From NCBI RefSeq assembly GCF_947502445.1, contig NZ_CANMZW010000009.1:62001-126000 (forward strand): 64,000 bases of DNA. Reading direction: 5' to 3'. Of this stretch, positions 34,363 to 42,419 are shown one piece after another. Under the pieces are notes generated by a model, which ran no database searches, was not told the DNA's origin, and saw only the letters and a program-made list of their open reading frames with translations. Position numbers and translations under genes: made by a program. Origin of the DNA: an uncultured Brevibacillus sp. (GTDB lineage Bacteria; Bacillota; Bacilli; Brevibacillales; Brevibacillaceae). How positions within the stretch are numbered: the stretch's first letter is position 1; the number at the start of each line of letters is the position of its first letter.

Positions 34363-35256
34363 ATGGAAGCAGTAAAGGAAGTGAGCCATAGCTCGCAGGT
34401 CTCCATGGAAAAGAAAAGCTCCAGGATGAGTGAGTTTTGGATCAAGTGGAAGAAACAAAAAACGGCGTTTTGGGCTGGTTTTTTTATCCTCTTTCTACTT
34501 TTCATTGCGATATTTGGACCTTTGATTGCGCCGTATGATCCATATGAGCCTGATTATGATGCGATCCTGCAAACCCCTTCATCCAAGCATTGGGCGGGAA
34601 CAGATGAGTACGGCAGAGACATCCTGAGCCGAATCATCGTCGGAACCGGAATTTCACTTAGTGTCAGCTTTACCTCGGTATTGGTCGGAGCGGTGATCGG
34701 AACGATTTTGGGCTTGTGCAGCGGCTACTATGGCGGTTGGATGGATCGGCTCATCATGAGATCTAGTGACGTCATGTTTGCTTTTCCGGACCTGCTGCTG
34801 GCGATTGCCATCGTGGCGATTTTGGGACCAGGCTTAGCGAATGTGGTTGTGGCGGTGGCTGTGTTCAGTATTCCGTCCTTTGCCCGACTGATTCGGGGGA
34901 ACACACTGGCAGCCAAGGAAGCGGTATTTGTTGAGGCGGCGAGATCGATGGGGGCCAAAAGCAGCCGGATCATTTTCCGCCACATTTTTCCTGAGACCGT
35001 ATCCAGCATGATTGTCTTCTTTTCCCTTCGTATTGGTACGTCGATTCTGGCTGCATCCAGCTTGAGCTTTCTCGGACTGGGAGCGAAGCCGGAAAGTCCC
35101 GACTGGGGAGCAATGCTAAGCATGGGGCGTGATTATCTGGCTACCTCGCCTCACGTTGTCATGATTCCTGGTTTGGCGATCTTCCTGTCCGTGCTTGCAT
35201 TCAATCTGGTTGGCGATGGCCTCAGAGATATCCTGGACCCGAAAACAAAGAACTAA
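34363..35256 (+). CDS. ABC importer permease, DppC type
   Basis: Product of 297 residues. An N-terminal hydrophilic tail of about 35 residues is followed by the first helix, then APYDPYEPDYDAILQTPSSKHWAGTDEYGRDILSR, the OppC/DppC N-terminal signature, and the EAA loop AARSMGAKSSRIIFRHIFPE. About six helices in total. GAGGAG precedes the ATG; the gene lies 18 bases after the first permease gene. It forms the transmembrane channel with the DppB-type protein. Confidence 0.92.
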   Translation: MEAVKEVSHSSQVSMEKKSSRMSEFWIKWKKQKTAFWAGFFILFLLFIAIFGPLIAPYDPYEPDYDAILQTPSSKHWAGTDEYGRDILSRIIVGTGISLSVSFTSVLVGAVIGTILGLCSGYYGGWMDRLIMRSSDVMFAFPDLLLAIAIVAILGPGLANVVVAVAVFSIPSFARLIRGNTLAAKEAVFVEAARSMGAKSSRIIFRHIFPETVSSMIVFFSLRIGTSILAASSLSFLGLGAKPESPDWGAMLSMGRDYLATSPHVVMIPGLAIFLSVLAFNLVGDGLRDILDPKTKN

Positions 35257-35274
35257 TCGAGGGAGATGGGGCAG

Positions 35275-36267
35275 ATGAGTGAAAACATCATCGAAGTAAA
35301 GCACCTGCAAACGCAGTTTACGAGAGATAACAAAAAGACTGTCGTTTTGGACAAGGTCAGCTTTCATATAAAAAAAGGGGAAGTGCTCGGGCTTGTTGGT
35401 GAATCAGGCTGTGGCAAGAGCGTGACCTCACTTTCGATCATGCGTCTGTTCAAGGATACGACAGGTGAGATTACGAACGGTGAAATTACGTACAACGGAA
35501 CCAACATCCTGAACATCTCTGAAAGCGAAATGCGCGGGATTCGCGGCAAAGAGATCGCGATGATTTTTCAGGAGCCGATGACTTCGCTCAATCCGGTCAT
35601 GAAGATCGGCGAGCAGCTCATGGAGTCGATTCGGCTGCATCTGGGCTATTCCGATAAGCAGGCGAGAGAGCATGCGATAAGCATGCTGACCAAGGTCGGG
35701 ATTCCAAGACCTCAAGAGATTATTAATGAGTATCCGCACCAGCTGTCTGGCGGGATGAGGCAGCGGATCATGATTGCGATGGCGATGTCGTGTCAACCGA
35801 ATCTACTGATTGCAGATGAACCGACGACCGCGCTCGACGTGACGATCCAGGCGCAAATTCTCGATGTCATGAAGCAGCTTCAGGCCGATGAGCATATGTC
35901 GATGCTGCTGATCACGCATGATTTGGGCGTTGTAGCTGAGATGTGCAATCGCGTGGTCGTCATGTACGCAGGGCGAGTCGTAGAAGAGGCATCTGTCCTC
36001 GATTTGTTCGATGATCCGAAGCATCCGTATACAAAAGGCTTGATCGGCTCAGTTCCCAAGCTGGGTCAAAAGCGTTCCCGACTCGATTCGGTCCCAGGGA
36101 ATGTGCCAAATCCGAATCAGATGCCAAAAGGCTGCAAGTTTGCTCCGCGCTGCAAAGATGTAATGCCCGTTTGCTGGGAGGAAGAGCCTGCGATCACCAC
36201 TACAGGTCCAGAACGTTTTTGTCGCTGCTGGCTGTATCGCGAGGAAAGTAGGGATGCGCATGTCTAA
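35275..36267 (+). CDS. ABC importer ATP-binding protein, DppD type
   Basis: Product of 330 residues. Walker A GESGCGKSVTS, Q-loop MIFQEPMTSLNPV, signature LSGGMRQR, Walker B LLIADEPTTALDVT and switch ITHD are intact. The C-terminal oligopeptide/dipeptide extension with four Cys (CKFAPRCKDVMPVCW ... FCRCW) is present, the site where this subfamily binds an iron-sulfur cluster. The ATG at 35275 is slightly preferred over 35266 by distance from GAGGGAG. It overlaps the next ATPase gene by 14 bases. Confidence 0.92.
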   Translation: MSENIIEVKHLQTQFTRDNKKTVVLDKVSFHIKKGEVLGLVGESGCGKSVTSLSIMRLFKDTTGEITNGEITYNGTNILNISESEMRGIRGKEIAMIFQEPMTSLNPVMKIGEQLMESIRLHLGYSDKQAREHAISMLTKVGIPRPQEIINEYPHQLSGGMRQRIMIAMAMSCQPNLLIADEPTTALDVTIQAQILDVMKQLQADEHMSMLLITHDLGVVAEMCNRVVVMYAGRVVEEASVLDLFDDPKHPYTKGLIGSVPKLGQKRSRLDSVPGNVPNPNQMPKGCKFAPRCKDVMPVCWEEEPAITTTGPERFCRCWLYREESRDAHV

Positions 36268-37222
36268 GTCACTGGTAGTCGTTGACGGTATCAAAAAAAC
36301 GTTTCCGATCGAAAGTGGTTTTCTGGGGAGCAAGAAAAGCGTAAAAGCCGTGAACAGCGTTTCCTTTGAGATCAAAGAAGGCGAAACGTTCAGTCTGGTC
36401 GGTGAAAGCGGCTGCGGGAAGTCAACCACGGGGCGGCTGGTTACACGTCTTTTGACTCCTGATGAGGGGAAAATCTGGATCAACAATGAAGAAATCTCGA
36501 AAATGAATGAAAATCGGCTGCGCGAGGTGCGCAAGCAGGTTCAGATGGTTTTCCAGGACCCGTATGCCTCGCTCAATCCCCGGATGAAAATTCGGGATGT
36601 GGTGGGGGAGCCGCTGATCATTCATACCAAGCTCTCCACGGCGGAAAGAGAAAAGCTCGTTTCTGAAATGCTGGAGGTCGTCGGGTTAAACAGCTACCAT
36701 GCCGACAAGTTCGCCCATGAATTCAGCGGAGGTCAACGCCAGCGGATCGGGATTGCACGTGCACTCATTTTGAAGCCAAAGCTGATCGTCGCAGATGAGC
36801 CGGTATCGGCATTGGATGTTTCGATTCAGTCGCAAATTTTGAATCTGCTCAAGGATTTGCAGGAAGAGTTTCATTTGACGTATTTGTTTATCTCTCATGA
36901 CCTCAGTGTCGTTGAGCATATTAGCGATAAAATCGGCGTCATGTATTTAGGCTCGCTGGTGGAATCAGGAACAAAGGAGTCGATCTTTGCGAATCCTCAG
37001 CATCCGTACACCAAAGCGCTGCTCTCGTCAGTACCGATTCCTGATCCACGCGCCAAACGAGAACGGATTATTTTGCAGGGGGATGTACCGAGTCCAGTCA
37101 ATCCCCCATCCGGCTGCTCGTTCCATACCCGTTGTCCGTACAAGATGGATATTTGTACGAAAACATCACCACCGCTTAGGGAAAGTGCTGAAAGCGATCA
37201 TTTCGTCGCATGTCATCTGTAA
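36254..37222 (+). CDS. ABC importer ATP-binding protein, DppF type
   Basis: Product of 322 residues. Walker A GESGCGKSTTG, Q-loop MVFQDPYASLNPRM, signature FSGGQRQR, Walker B LIVADEPVSALDVS and switch ISHD are intact, and the C-terminal Cys-rich extension (CSFHTRCPYKMDIC ... VACHL) is present. It forms the ATPase heterodimer with the DppD-type protein. It starts within the last codons of the previous gene, with ATG at 36254 or 36260. Confidence 0.92.
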   Translation: MRMSKSLVVVDGIKKTFPIESGFLGSKKSVKAVNSVSFEIKEGETFSLVGESGCGKSTTGRLVTRLLTPDEGKIWINNEEISKMNENRLREVRKQVQMVFQDPYASLNPRMKIRDVVGEPLIIHTKLSTAEREKLVSEMLEVVGLNSYHADKFAHEFSGGQRQRIGIARALILKPKLIVADEPVSALDVSIQSQILNLLKDLQEEFHLTYLFISHDLSVVEHISDKIGVMYLGSLVESGTKESIFANPQHPYTKALLSSVPIPDPRAKRERIILQGDVPSPVNPPSGCSFHTRCPYKMDICTKTSPPLRESAESDHFVACHL

Positions 37223-37294
37223 AGAGCGCCAAGCTTGCTCCCATACATGACGCAAGTGGTTTTCATCAATCTACTCAGTAAAAGGAAGGGTTCC

Positions 37295-38497
37295 ATGCGT
37301 AGGACGGGTGATTTAAAGCTAATTCAAGAGTTGAATCGGTCCATCATACTAGATACGATCCGTCATTACGGCCCCATTTCCCGGAGTGAAATAGCAAAGC
37401 GACACAAGCTGAGTCCTACCACAGTGACGTCAGCTGTCAGCGAATTGATTCGCGATTCGCTCGTCAGCGAGGTGGGAACAGGAACGTCGAATGGGGGACG
37501 GAAACCGATTTTGCTTCAGTTCTCTCCCGATAGTCATTTTTTGATCGGAATCTCGATTAGTGGCTCTAAAATTACCATTGCGGAAATGAACCTTGAGGCA
37601 AAGGTCCGTAAGAAGGAAGCTTATTCGATCAAGTCATATCAGGGTGATAGCGTCATTGCGTATTTGCTGCAAATTATTGAGCAGTTTGTTCAGCCCTATG
37701 AGAATCTGGACAATTGTGTTGGCATTTCGATCGTCACACAAGGGATTGTGGATTCCGACAACGGGGTGATTCGCTACAATCCAAAGCTGAAATTAAAGGA
37801 TACGCCAGTGAGAGAGATCGTAGAGAGCCGCTTCCAAATCAAAACCTGGCTCGACAACGATACAAACGCCTACTTGCTCGCAGAAAAAAACATCGGTGAT
37901 TTCAATCATTATCAAAACATGCTCTACGTAACAATTGGAGATGGTCTTGGTTCAAGCATATTGGTCAACGGCTCCATCTATCGGGGGTATGCCGGTGGTG
38001 CAGGAGAATTCGGGCATACCACGATTGATCGAGCTGGTGTTCGCTGTGATTGCGGGAATATTGGCTGTCTTGAAAATTATGTGAGCTGGCCGGCGATTTA
38101 CTCCAAGCTGCTGTCAGGGCTGGCCAAAGGAAAGCAGAGCTGCATTATGGAGCTGGCCGGAAATGACATCAATCGCATCTCCTCCAAAACTTTTTGCCTG
38201 GCATTGGCGCAAAATGACCCTTTTGCAGAAAGCATTTTGGAAGAAACGGCTTCGTATTTGGCAACAGGCTTGGTCACTCTCGTTCACCTGTTTAACCCTG
38301 AGGTTATCATTCTTGGGGGAGATATCGCTTTAGAAAATTCACTGCTGATTTCCAAGGTCACGGAGTATGTCAACGAATATGCACACGGCATTTTGACAGA
38401 GGGGCTTGCGATTCGTCCCAATTCACTCGGAGAAGATGTGGAAGTGGTTGGAGCGGCGGCAGTCTTATTGCAAGATCGATTTCACTTTTCGCTTTAA
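37295..38497 (+). CDS. ROK family transcriptional repressor (NagC/XylR type)
   Basis: Product of 400 residues; the start at 37295 follows GGAAGGG. An N-terminal winged helix (about 10-70; GPISRSEIAKRHKLSPTTVTSAVSELIRDSLV) is joined to a ROK sugar-binding domain with GEFGHTTID and the zinc motif CDCGNIGCLENY. The domain binds a sugar or sugar phosphate and releases DNA. Position in the middle of the cluster makes it the most likely local repressor, with an inducer derived from the imported substrate. Confidence 0.9.
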   Translation: MRRTGDLKLIQELNRSIILDTIRHYGPISRSEIAKRHKLSPTTVTSAVSELIRDSLVSEVGTGTSNGGRKPILLQFSPDSHFLIGISISGSKITIAEMNLEAKVRKKEAYSIKSYQGDSVIAYLLQIIEQFVQPYENLDNCVGISIVTQGIVDSDNGVIRYNPKLKLKDTPVREIVESRFQIKTWLDNDTNAYLLAEKNIGDFNHYQNMLYVTIGDGLGSSILVNGSIYRGYAGGAGEFGHTTIDRAGVRCDCGNIGCLENYVSWPAIYSKLLSGLAKGKQSCIMELAGNDINRISSKTFCLALAQNDPFAESILEETASYLATGLVTLVHLFNPEVIILGGDIALENSLLISKVTEYVNEYAHGILTEGLAIRPNSLGEDVEVVGAAAVLLQDRFHFSL

Positions 38498-38538
38498 AAG
38501 GATCAAAACTTGTGTGATCAACGAAAGGTGGGAAGCTC

Positions 38539-39483
38539 ATGGTGAAAGTAGTTGTGGCAGGATCACAGGAAACTGGTAAAAAATACTATGAGGCGTGGTC
38601 AGGGGTCAAGGCGGCAGAGGTAGTAGGCTATGCAGACAGCTTGGCGGTGCTTCGGGAGCTTCTACAGGAAAAGGAAGTCGATGTCGTGGACATTCTTTCA
38701 TCCGTAGAGGCATCTGCCGAATGGATTGCGCTCGCCGCTGAAGAAAAAAAGCATGTCATTTGTGGTGCGGGCGGGCAGCTTGGGCATGCTGCCCTTCGCA
38801 AAGCCAAAGAGCTGTGCGAGGTGCGTGAGATACAGCTCGTGATTGGCAGCAGCTTGCGCTTTTCACCGGAATACGTACAGGCGCGCGAGCAGGTCCGACA
38901 AGGAGCGATCGGAAAGCCAGGCGTCATTCGTGTCCGCAGAAGTGCGCCTGCGCCCGAAGCAGGGAGTGCCAAAGGTTGTATTTTTCACGAGCTGGGCGTA
39001 GCGGAGTTTGATTGGCTGCGTTGGACATTTGGCGAAGTGGTACGTGTCATGGCTAGACGAGTCAAGCATACAGATGATTCTGGTCAAGAGCTCGAATACG
39101 CACTGGTCATGCTGAGAATGGAAGATGGCACGATTGCACATGTAGAGCTTTCGTGGGCAGAAGCCTCTGAGCGAGCGGCTTTTGAAATAACGGGAGATGC
39201 CGGCATGATCCAGCATGACAGTCATGATAGTCAGCCGATCTTATGGCAAACGAATAAACGTCTGGAACAAAAAGTACTGGGCTGGGAGAGATTTGCTCAT
39301 CTGGCTCAATTAGAGCGTGAGCGAAGCCTTAGAGAGCATGTGGTTTCGTGCCTATCCAAGCGTGAAGCTCTGGCTATTTCGCCAGAAGATATTCTCCAGG
39401 CACAAAAAATCGCGCAGGCTACAAGGCAATCTGCTGAATCGGGACAACCGGTCCAGCTCATGGACGGAGGTGACTCCATATGA
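38539..39483 (+). CDS. Gfo/Idh/MocA-like protein lacking catalytic residues
   Basis: Product of 314 residues with the overall pattern of the Gfo/Idh/MocA family (N-terminal Rossmann half, C-terminal beta sheet with EYALVMLRMEDGTIAHVELSWAEASERAAFEITGDAG). However, the glycine loop reads VVVAGSQETGKKY, the usual EKP is replaced by HVICGAGGQLG (about 72-81), and the D-x-x-x-H of the second domain becomes FHELGVAEFDWL. It may therefore be a non-catalytic partner subunit or use another mechanism. Its stop overlaps the start of the next Gfo/Idh/MocA gene (ATGA), which suggests the two proteins form a complex. Confidence 0.75.
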   Translation: MVKVVVAGSQETGKKYYEAWSGVKAAEVVGYADSLAVLRELLQEKEVDVVDILSSVEASAEWIALAAEEKKHVICGAGGQLGHAALRKAKELCEVREIQLVIGSSLRFSPEYVQAREQVRQGAIGKPGVIRVRRSAPAPEAGSAKGCIFHELGVAEFDWLRWTFGEVVRVMARRVKHTDDSGQELEYALVMLRMEDGTIAHVELSWAEASERAAFEITGDAGMIQHDSHDSQPILWQTNKRLEQKVLGWERFAHLAQLERERSLREHVVSCLSKREALAISPEDILQAQKIAQATRQSAESGQPVQLMDGGDSI

Positions 39484-40472
39484 AGGTCGGAATCATCAGC
39501 TTTGCACATATGCATGCGCACAGTTACGCGACTTATTTGCAGAAGCACCCTGACGCTTGCCTCGCCGCCATTTGGGATGGAGACGCAGAACGGGGACAGA
39601 AGACGGCAGCTGCTTATCAGGTCGATTACTATGAGGATCTGCAAGCCTTTTTGGAAACAGATATCGAAGCAGTCATCGTCTGTTCGGAAAATGCGAAGCA
39701 CAAGGAGCACGTGATTGCCAGCGCCAGAGCAAAGAAGCATATTTTATGTGAAAAACCGATTGCGACCGAAGTAGCGGATGCAGAGGAAATGATCCGTACG
39801 TGCAAGGAAGAAGGGGTCATTTTGCAGGTCGCTTATCCTGTCCGGTTCGCACCAGTGATGGAACAAGTGAAGCAGATGCTTGATGACAAGGCAATTGGAG
39901 AGGTAATCGCCATCAATGGTACGAATCATGGGCAGATGCCTGGCGGATGGTTTATTGATAAAGAACTGTCCGGGGGCGGAGCGGCTACGGATCATATCGT
40001 GCATCTGATGGATCTCGTACGCTGGATGCTTCGGGATGAAGTGAAGAGTGTATACGCTGAGCTGGATACCCGCTTTTATGATATCGATGTAGAGGATTGC
40101 GGGATGGTCTCGCTGGAATTGGAGTCGGGAGTCATCGTGACGATCGATCCGAGCTGGTCGAGACCAAAGACGTTCCCTACATGGGGCGATGTGACCATGC
40201 ATATTATCGGAACAAAAGGAACGCTGTCGGTCGATGTGTTTAAGCAGCACGCCCTCTACTATAATGATCGCGGCAATAAATGGCAGCATCTGCCTTGGGC
40301 AGTAGATATGGATGAACGGCTGATCGCAGATTTTGTTCAATGCGTTCAGGATGGGCGCGCTCCTTCGATTACGGGAGAGGATGGGCTGCGTACCCTGGAG
40401 GTTGTCAAAGCCGCCTATGAGTCCAATCAAGCCAAACAAGCTGTAACAATTATGAGGCTGCCTCTCTCTTAA
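39480..40472 (+). CDS. Gfo/Idh/MocA family dehydrogenase with His-rich N-terminal loop
   Basis: Product of 330 residues. Catalytic EKP (91-93, in HILCEKPIA) and the second-domain motif GGGAATDHIVHLMDL are present. The nucleotide-binding loop is atypical: where GxGxxG is expected it reads GIISFAHMHAHSYATYL (three His), a feature of a known but uncharacterised subgroup. Substrate is probably a sugar or cyclitol. Its start lies inside the end of the preceding dehydrogenase-like gene, so expression is coupled. Confidence 0.85.
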   Translation: MKVGIISFAHMHAHSYATYLQKHPDACLAAIWDGDAERGQKTAAAYQVDYYEDLQAFLETDIEAVIVCSENAKHKEHVIASARAKKHILCEKPIATEVADAEEMIRTCKEEGVILQVAYPVRFAPVMEQVKQMLDDKAIGEVIAINGTNHGQMPGGWFIDKELSGGGAATDHIVHLMDLVRWMLRDEVKSVYAELDTRFYDIDVEDCGMVSLELESGVIVTIDPSWSRPKTFPTWGDVTMHIIGTKGTLSVDVFKQHALYYNDRGNKWQHLPWAVDMDERLIADFVQCVQDGRAPSITGEDGLRTLEVVKAAYESNQAKQAVTIMRLPLS

Positions 40473-40533
40473 GCCATCCCGAGAGATCGAGTCGAGAACG
40501 AATCACAACAAAACAAATAATGAGGTGGATGAA

Positions 40534-41406
40534 ATGAAAATTGGACTGAGCACGTATAGCTTGTTGACTGCAATCAGAGCAGGTGAGATGGACGTACTGG
40601 ATGTTGTACAATGGATTGCTGACAATGGCGGCGAGCATATGGAAATCGTGCCGTACGGCTTCACGCTGGTCGATAACTACGATTTGGCTGATGCTGTTCG
40701 TGATAAGGCCAAGGCGGTAGGGATTGAGCTGTCCAACTACTCGATGCCAACCAACTTCATTCAGGAGAGCGAGGAAGCTTTCGAGGCAGAGGTAGCGCGT
40801 GTGAAGACGCATGTGGACCTTTTGAACCGTATGGGCATCAAGCACATGCGCCACGATGTTTCTACGTTTACCGTTCCTGTGGAGGAAACAACGATCGAGT
40901 ATTTTGAAAACAATCTGGATGTCATGGTCGAAGGTAGCCGTCAAATTGCCGATTACGCTGCGCAATTTGGAATTACCACGACGATTGAAAACCATGGCTG
41001 GCTCGTTCAGGCGAGCGACCGTGTGCAGCGTGTACTCCAGGCGGTGAACCGTCCGAATTTCAAAACGACTGTAGATATTGGCAACTTTATGTGTGTTGAT
41101 GAAGATTCGCTGGTTGGTGTGAAGAAAAATCTGCCGTACGCGTCGCTTGTTCACTTCAAGGATTTTTACTTCCGTCCTTATTACAATGAGCCAGGTGGCG
41201 GAAAATGGTTCAAGACCGTTAACGGCAATTTCTTGCGCGGGGCGATCGTGGGTCAAGGAGATATTAATATTCGCGAAGTCGTCAAGCTGGTCAAACAGTC
41301 TGGCTATGACGGCTATATCACTGTTGAATTCGAAGGAATGGAAGACTGCCGGGAAGGCTCTAAAATCGGCATGGATAACCTCCGACGTTTTTGGGATGAA
41401 GTGTAG
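40534..41406 (+). CDS. Sugar phosphate isomerase/epimerase-like TIM barrel (AP endonuclease 2 family)
   Basis: Product of 290 residues; ATG at 40534 follows GAGGTGG by five bases. The four metal ligands of the family are in place: Glu152 (TIENHG), Asp181 (VDIGNF), His207 (VHFKDF) and Glu265 (VEFEG). Relatives include inosose dehydratase IolE, hydroxypyruvate isomerase, 3-ketoglucose-acting enzymes and the large subunit of C-glycoside deglycosidases. In the present context it probably acts on the keto sugar made by a neighbouring dehydrogenase, by isomerisation, dehydration or elimination. It is the last gene before the terminator. Confidence 0.87.
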   Translation: MKIGLSTYSLLTAIRAGEMDVLDVVQWIADNGGEHMEIVPYGFTLVDNYDLADAVRDKAKAVGIELSNYSMPTNFIQESEEAFEAEVARVKTHVDLLNRMGIKHMRHDVSTFTVPVEETTIEYFENNLDVMVEGSRQIADYAAQFGITTTIENHGWLVQASDRVQRVLQAVNRPNFKTTVDIGNFMCVDEDSLVGVKKNLPYASLVHFKDFYFRPYYNEPGGGKWFKTVNGNFLRGAIVGQGDINIREVVKLVKQSGYDGYITVEFEGMEDCREGSKIGMDNLRRFWDEV

Positions 41407-41420
41407 GTAGATGATCGGGA

Positions 41421-41464
41421 GAAGCATTGCGATAGCAGTTCGCGATGCTTCCTTTTCTATTTTG
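41421..41464 (+). terminator. Terminator of the sugar cluster
   Basis: GAAGCATTGCG (41421-41431) pairs with CGCGATGCTTC (41441-41451), one G-T pair, followed by CTTTTCTATTTTG. Confidence 0.85.
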
Positions 41465-41513
41465 TTTGCAGCAAAAAATGCCGGTTTTGCAGGAAAGAAG
41501 GTATTGTACAGCC

Positions 41514-41861
41514 ATGGCTCGCATGCTGGAGGGGTTATTGGCTGGCTTCGTTCCCTCTGCCATCGCGCTGGTCGCTACCAATACGCCAGAGGAGCATGCT
41601 GGCTATGCCTTGGGCATCATGGCGACAAGCGGCGCGACAGGAGGAATTGTCGGACCGCTGGTGGGTGGAGTTGTCAGCCATTTGTGGGGCAATCGCGAGG
41701 CTTTTCTTTTTTCCGCGTTGCTCGTTTTGATTGCTGCACTGATCGCTACCTTTTTCGTTCGGGAGGTACATGTCCGATTGAAAAAGCGATCTTCAGTTCG
41801 GGAAGATTTGCGGGTGGCGCGGATGAACCGCCCCTTCCGCAAAAAAAGCATCGAGGGATAG
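41514..41861 (+). pseudogene. Fragment of an MFS drug transporter gene
   Basis: The open frame gives ARMLEGLLAGFVPSAIALVATNTPEEHAGYALGI, then GATGGIVGPLVGGVVSHLWGNREAFLFSA and a helix, then HVRLKKRSS. This is the stretch from helix 4 to helix 6 of a 12-helix MFS multidrug exporter (the YfmO/MdtG-like group has the same sequence flow). The preceding helices and the whole C-terminal half are missing and no ribosome binding site precedes it. It is best read as a remnant of a deleted gene. The frame is open back to 41445, but those codons overlap the terminator and do not match the family. Confidence 0.7.
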
Positions 41862-41907
41862 GCTGGAAATCGCAAATTTGTACATTTGCCTACGGGACTC
41901 CTATCTA

Positions 41908-41933
41908 TAGGTACATATACTGTAGGGTACCTA
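41908..41933 (+). promoter_or_regulatory. Inverted repeat before the small beta-rich protein gene
   Basis: TAGGTAC (41908-41914) and GTACCTA (41927-41933) are perfect inverted copies 12 bases apart, about 40 bases before the GTG start. The size fits a dimeric repressor site; the regulator is not known. Confidence 0.4.
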
Positions 41934-41973
41934 CTGGAGAATACCTCAAACGAAAAAGAAGGAGAGGTTACCC

Positions 41974-42345
41974 GTGGCAATTGGACAAATGACGAGGGTA
42001 AGCTTGCCGTATCCCTCGACCTGGGAAGTACAGGCTAGATTTGGCGGTAGACCTGCGTCTCTTGGAACACTCGTCATTCATAGCGTCAGTGGCAACAGGG
42101 TAAGTGGTGCAGTCAGCTTTCGCAGAGAATTTATTCCGATCCAAGGCTTTTGGGATGAGAGAACGAGGCAGCTGTCGTTTGAATCGCCGTATGCTACGTT
42201 TGTCGGCACGCTAGCTTTTCGAGATGATCCGCAAATCAGTCTTCGCCACTATGTGCTGCATGGAAACGTGCGGATGAAGCCACCCTCCATACGAGCAGGC
42301 GAGACAGGCACGTGGACGGCTACAACCAACACGCGAATGTGCTAG
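41974..42345 (+). CDS. Small beta-rich hypothetical protein
   Basis: Product of 123 residues with GTG start, well supported by AAGGAGAGG. There is no signal peptide and no helix-rich stretch; the sequence alternates as beta strands ([45 protein letters not shown]) and ends [12 protein letters not shown], which recalls small avidin- or lipocalin-like barrels with conserved Trp residues. That resemblance is by eye only. A single Cys is the last residue. It has its own inverted repeat upstream and a terminator downstream, so it is an independent unit between an MFS remnant and speD. Confidence 0.75.
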   Translation: MAIGQMTRVSLPYPSTWEVQARFGGRPASLGTLVIHSVSGNRVSGAVSFRREFIPIQGFWDERTRQLSFESPYATFVGTLAFRDDPQISLRHYVLHGNVRMKPPSIRAGETGTWTATTNTRMC

Positions 42346-42353
42346 TACGAAAG

Positions 42354-42383
42354 GTCTCATCCAAGAGAGGATGGGGCTTTTTT
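42354..42383 (+). terminator. Rho-independent terminator
   Basis: GTCTCATCC (42354-42362) pairs with GGATGGGGC (42369-42377), two G-T pairs, followed by six T residues. It separates the small protein gene from speD. Confidence 0.82.
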
Positions 42384-42419
42384 GTTTTTGTCCATGAGTT
42401 TTATCACAGGAATTGGGAA

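Noticed and set aside
41411..41992. Open frame of 193 codons over the MFS remnant
   Set aside because: Out of frame with the MFS homology and begins in the terminator; product is Arg/Cys-rich nonsense.
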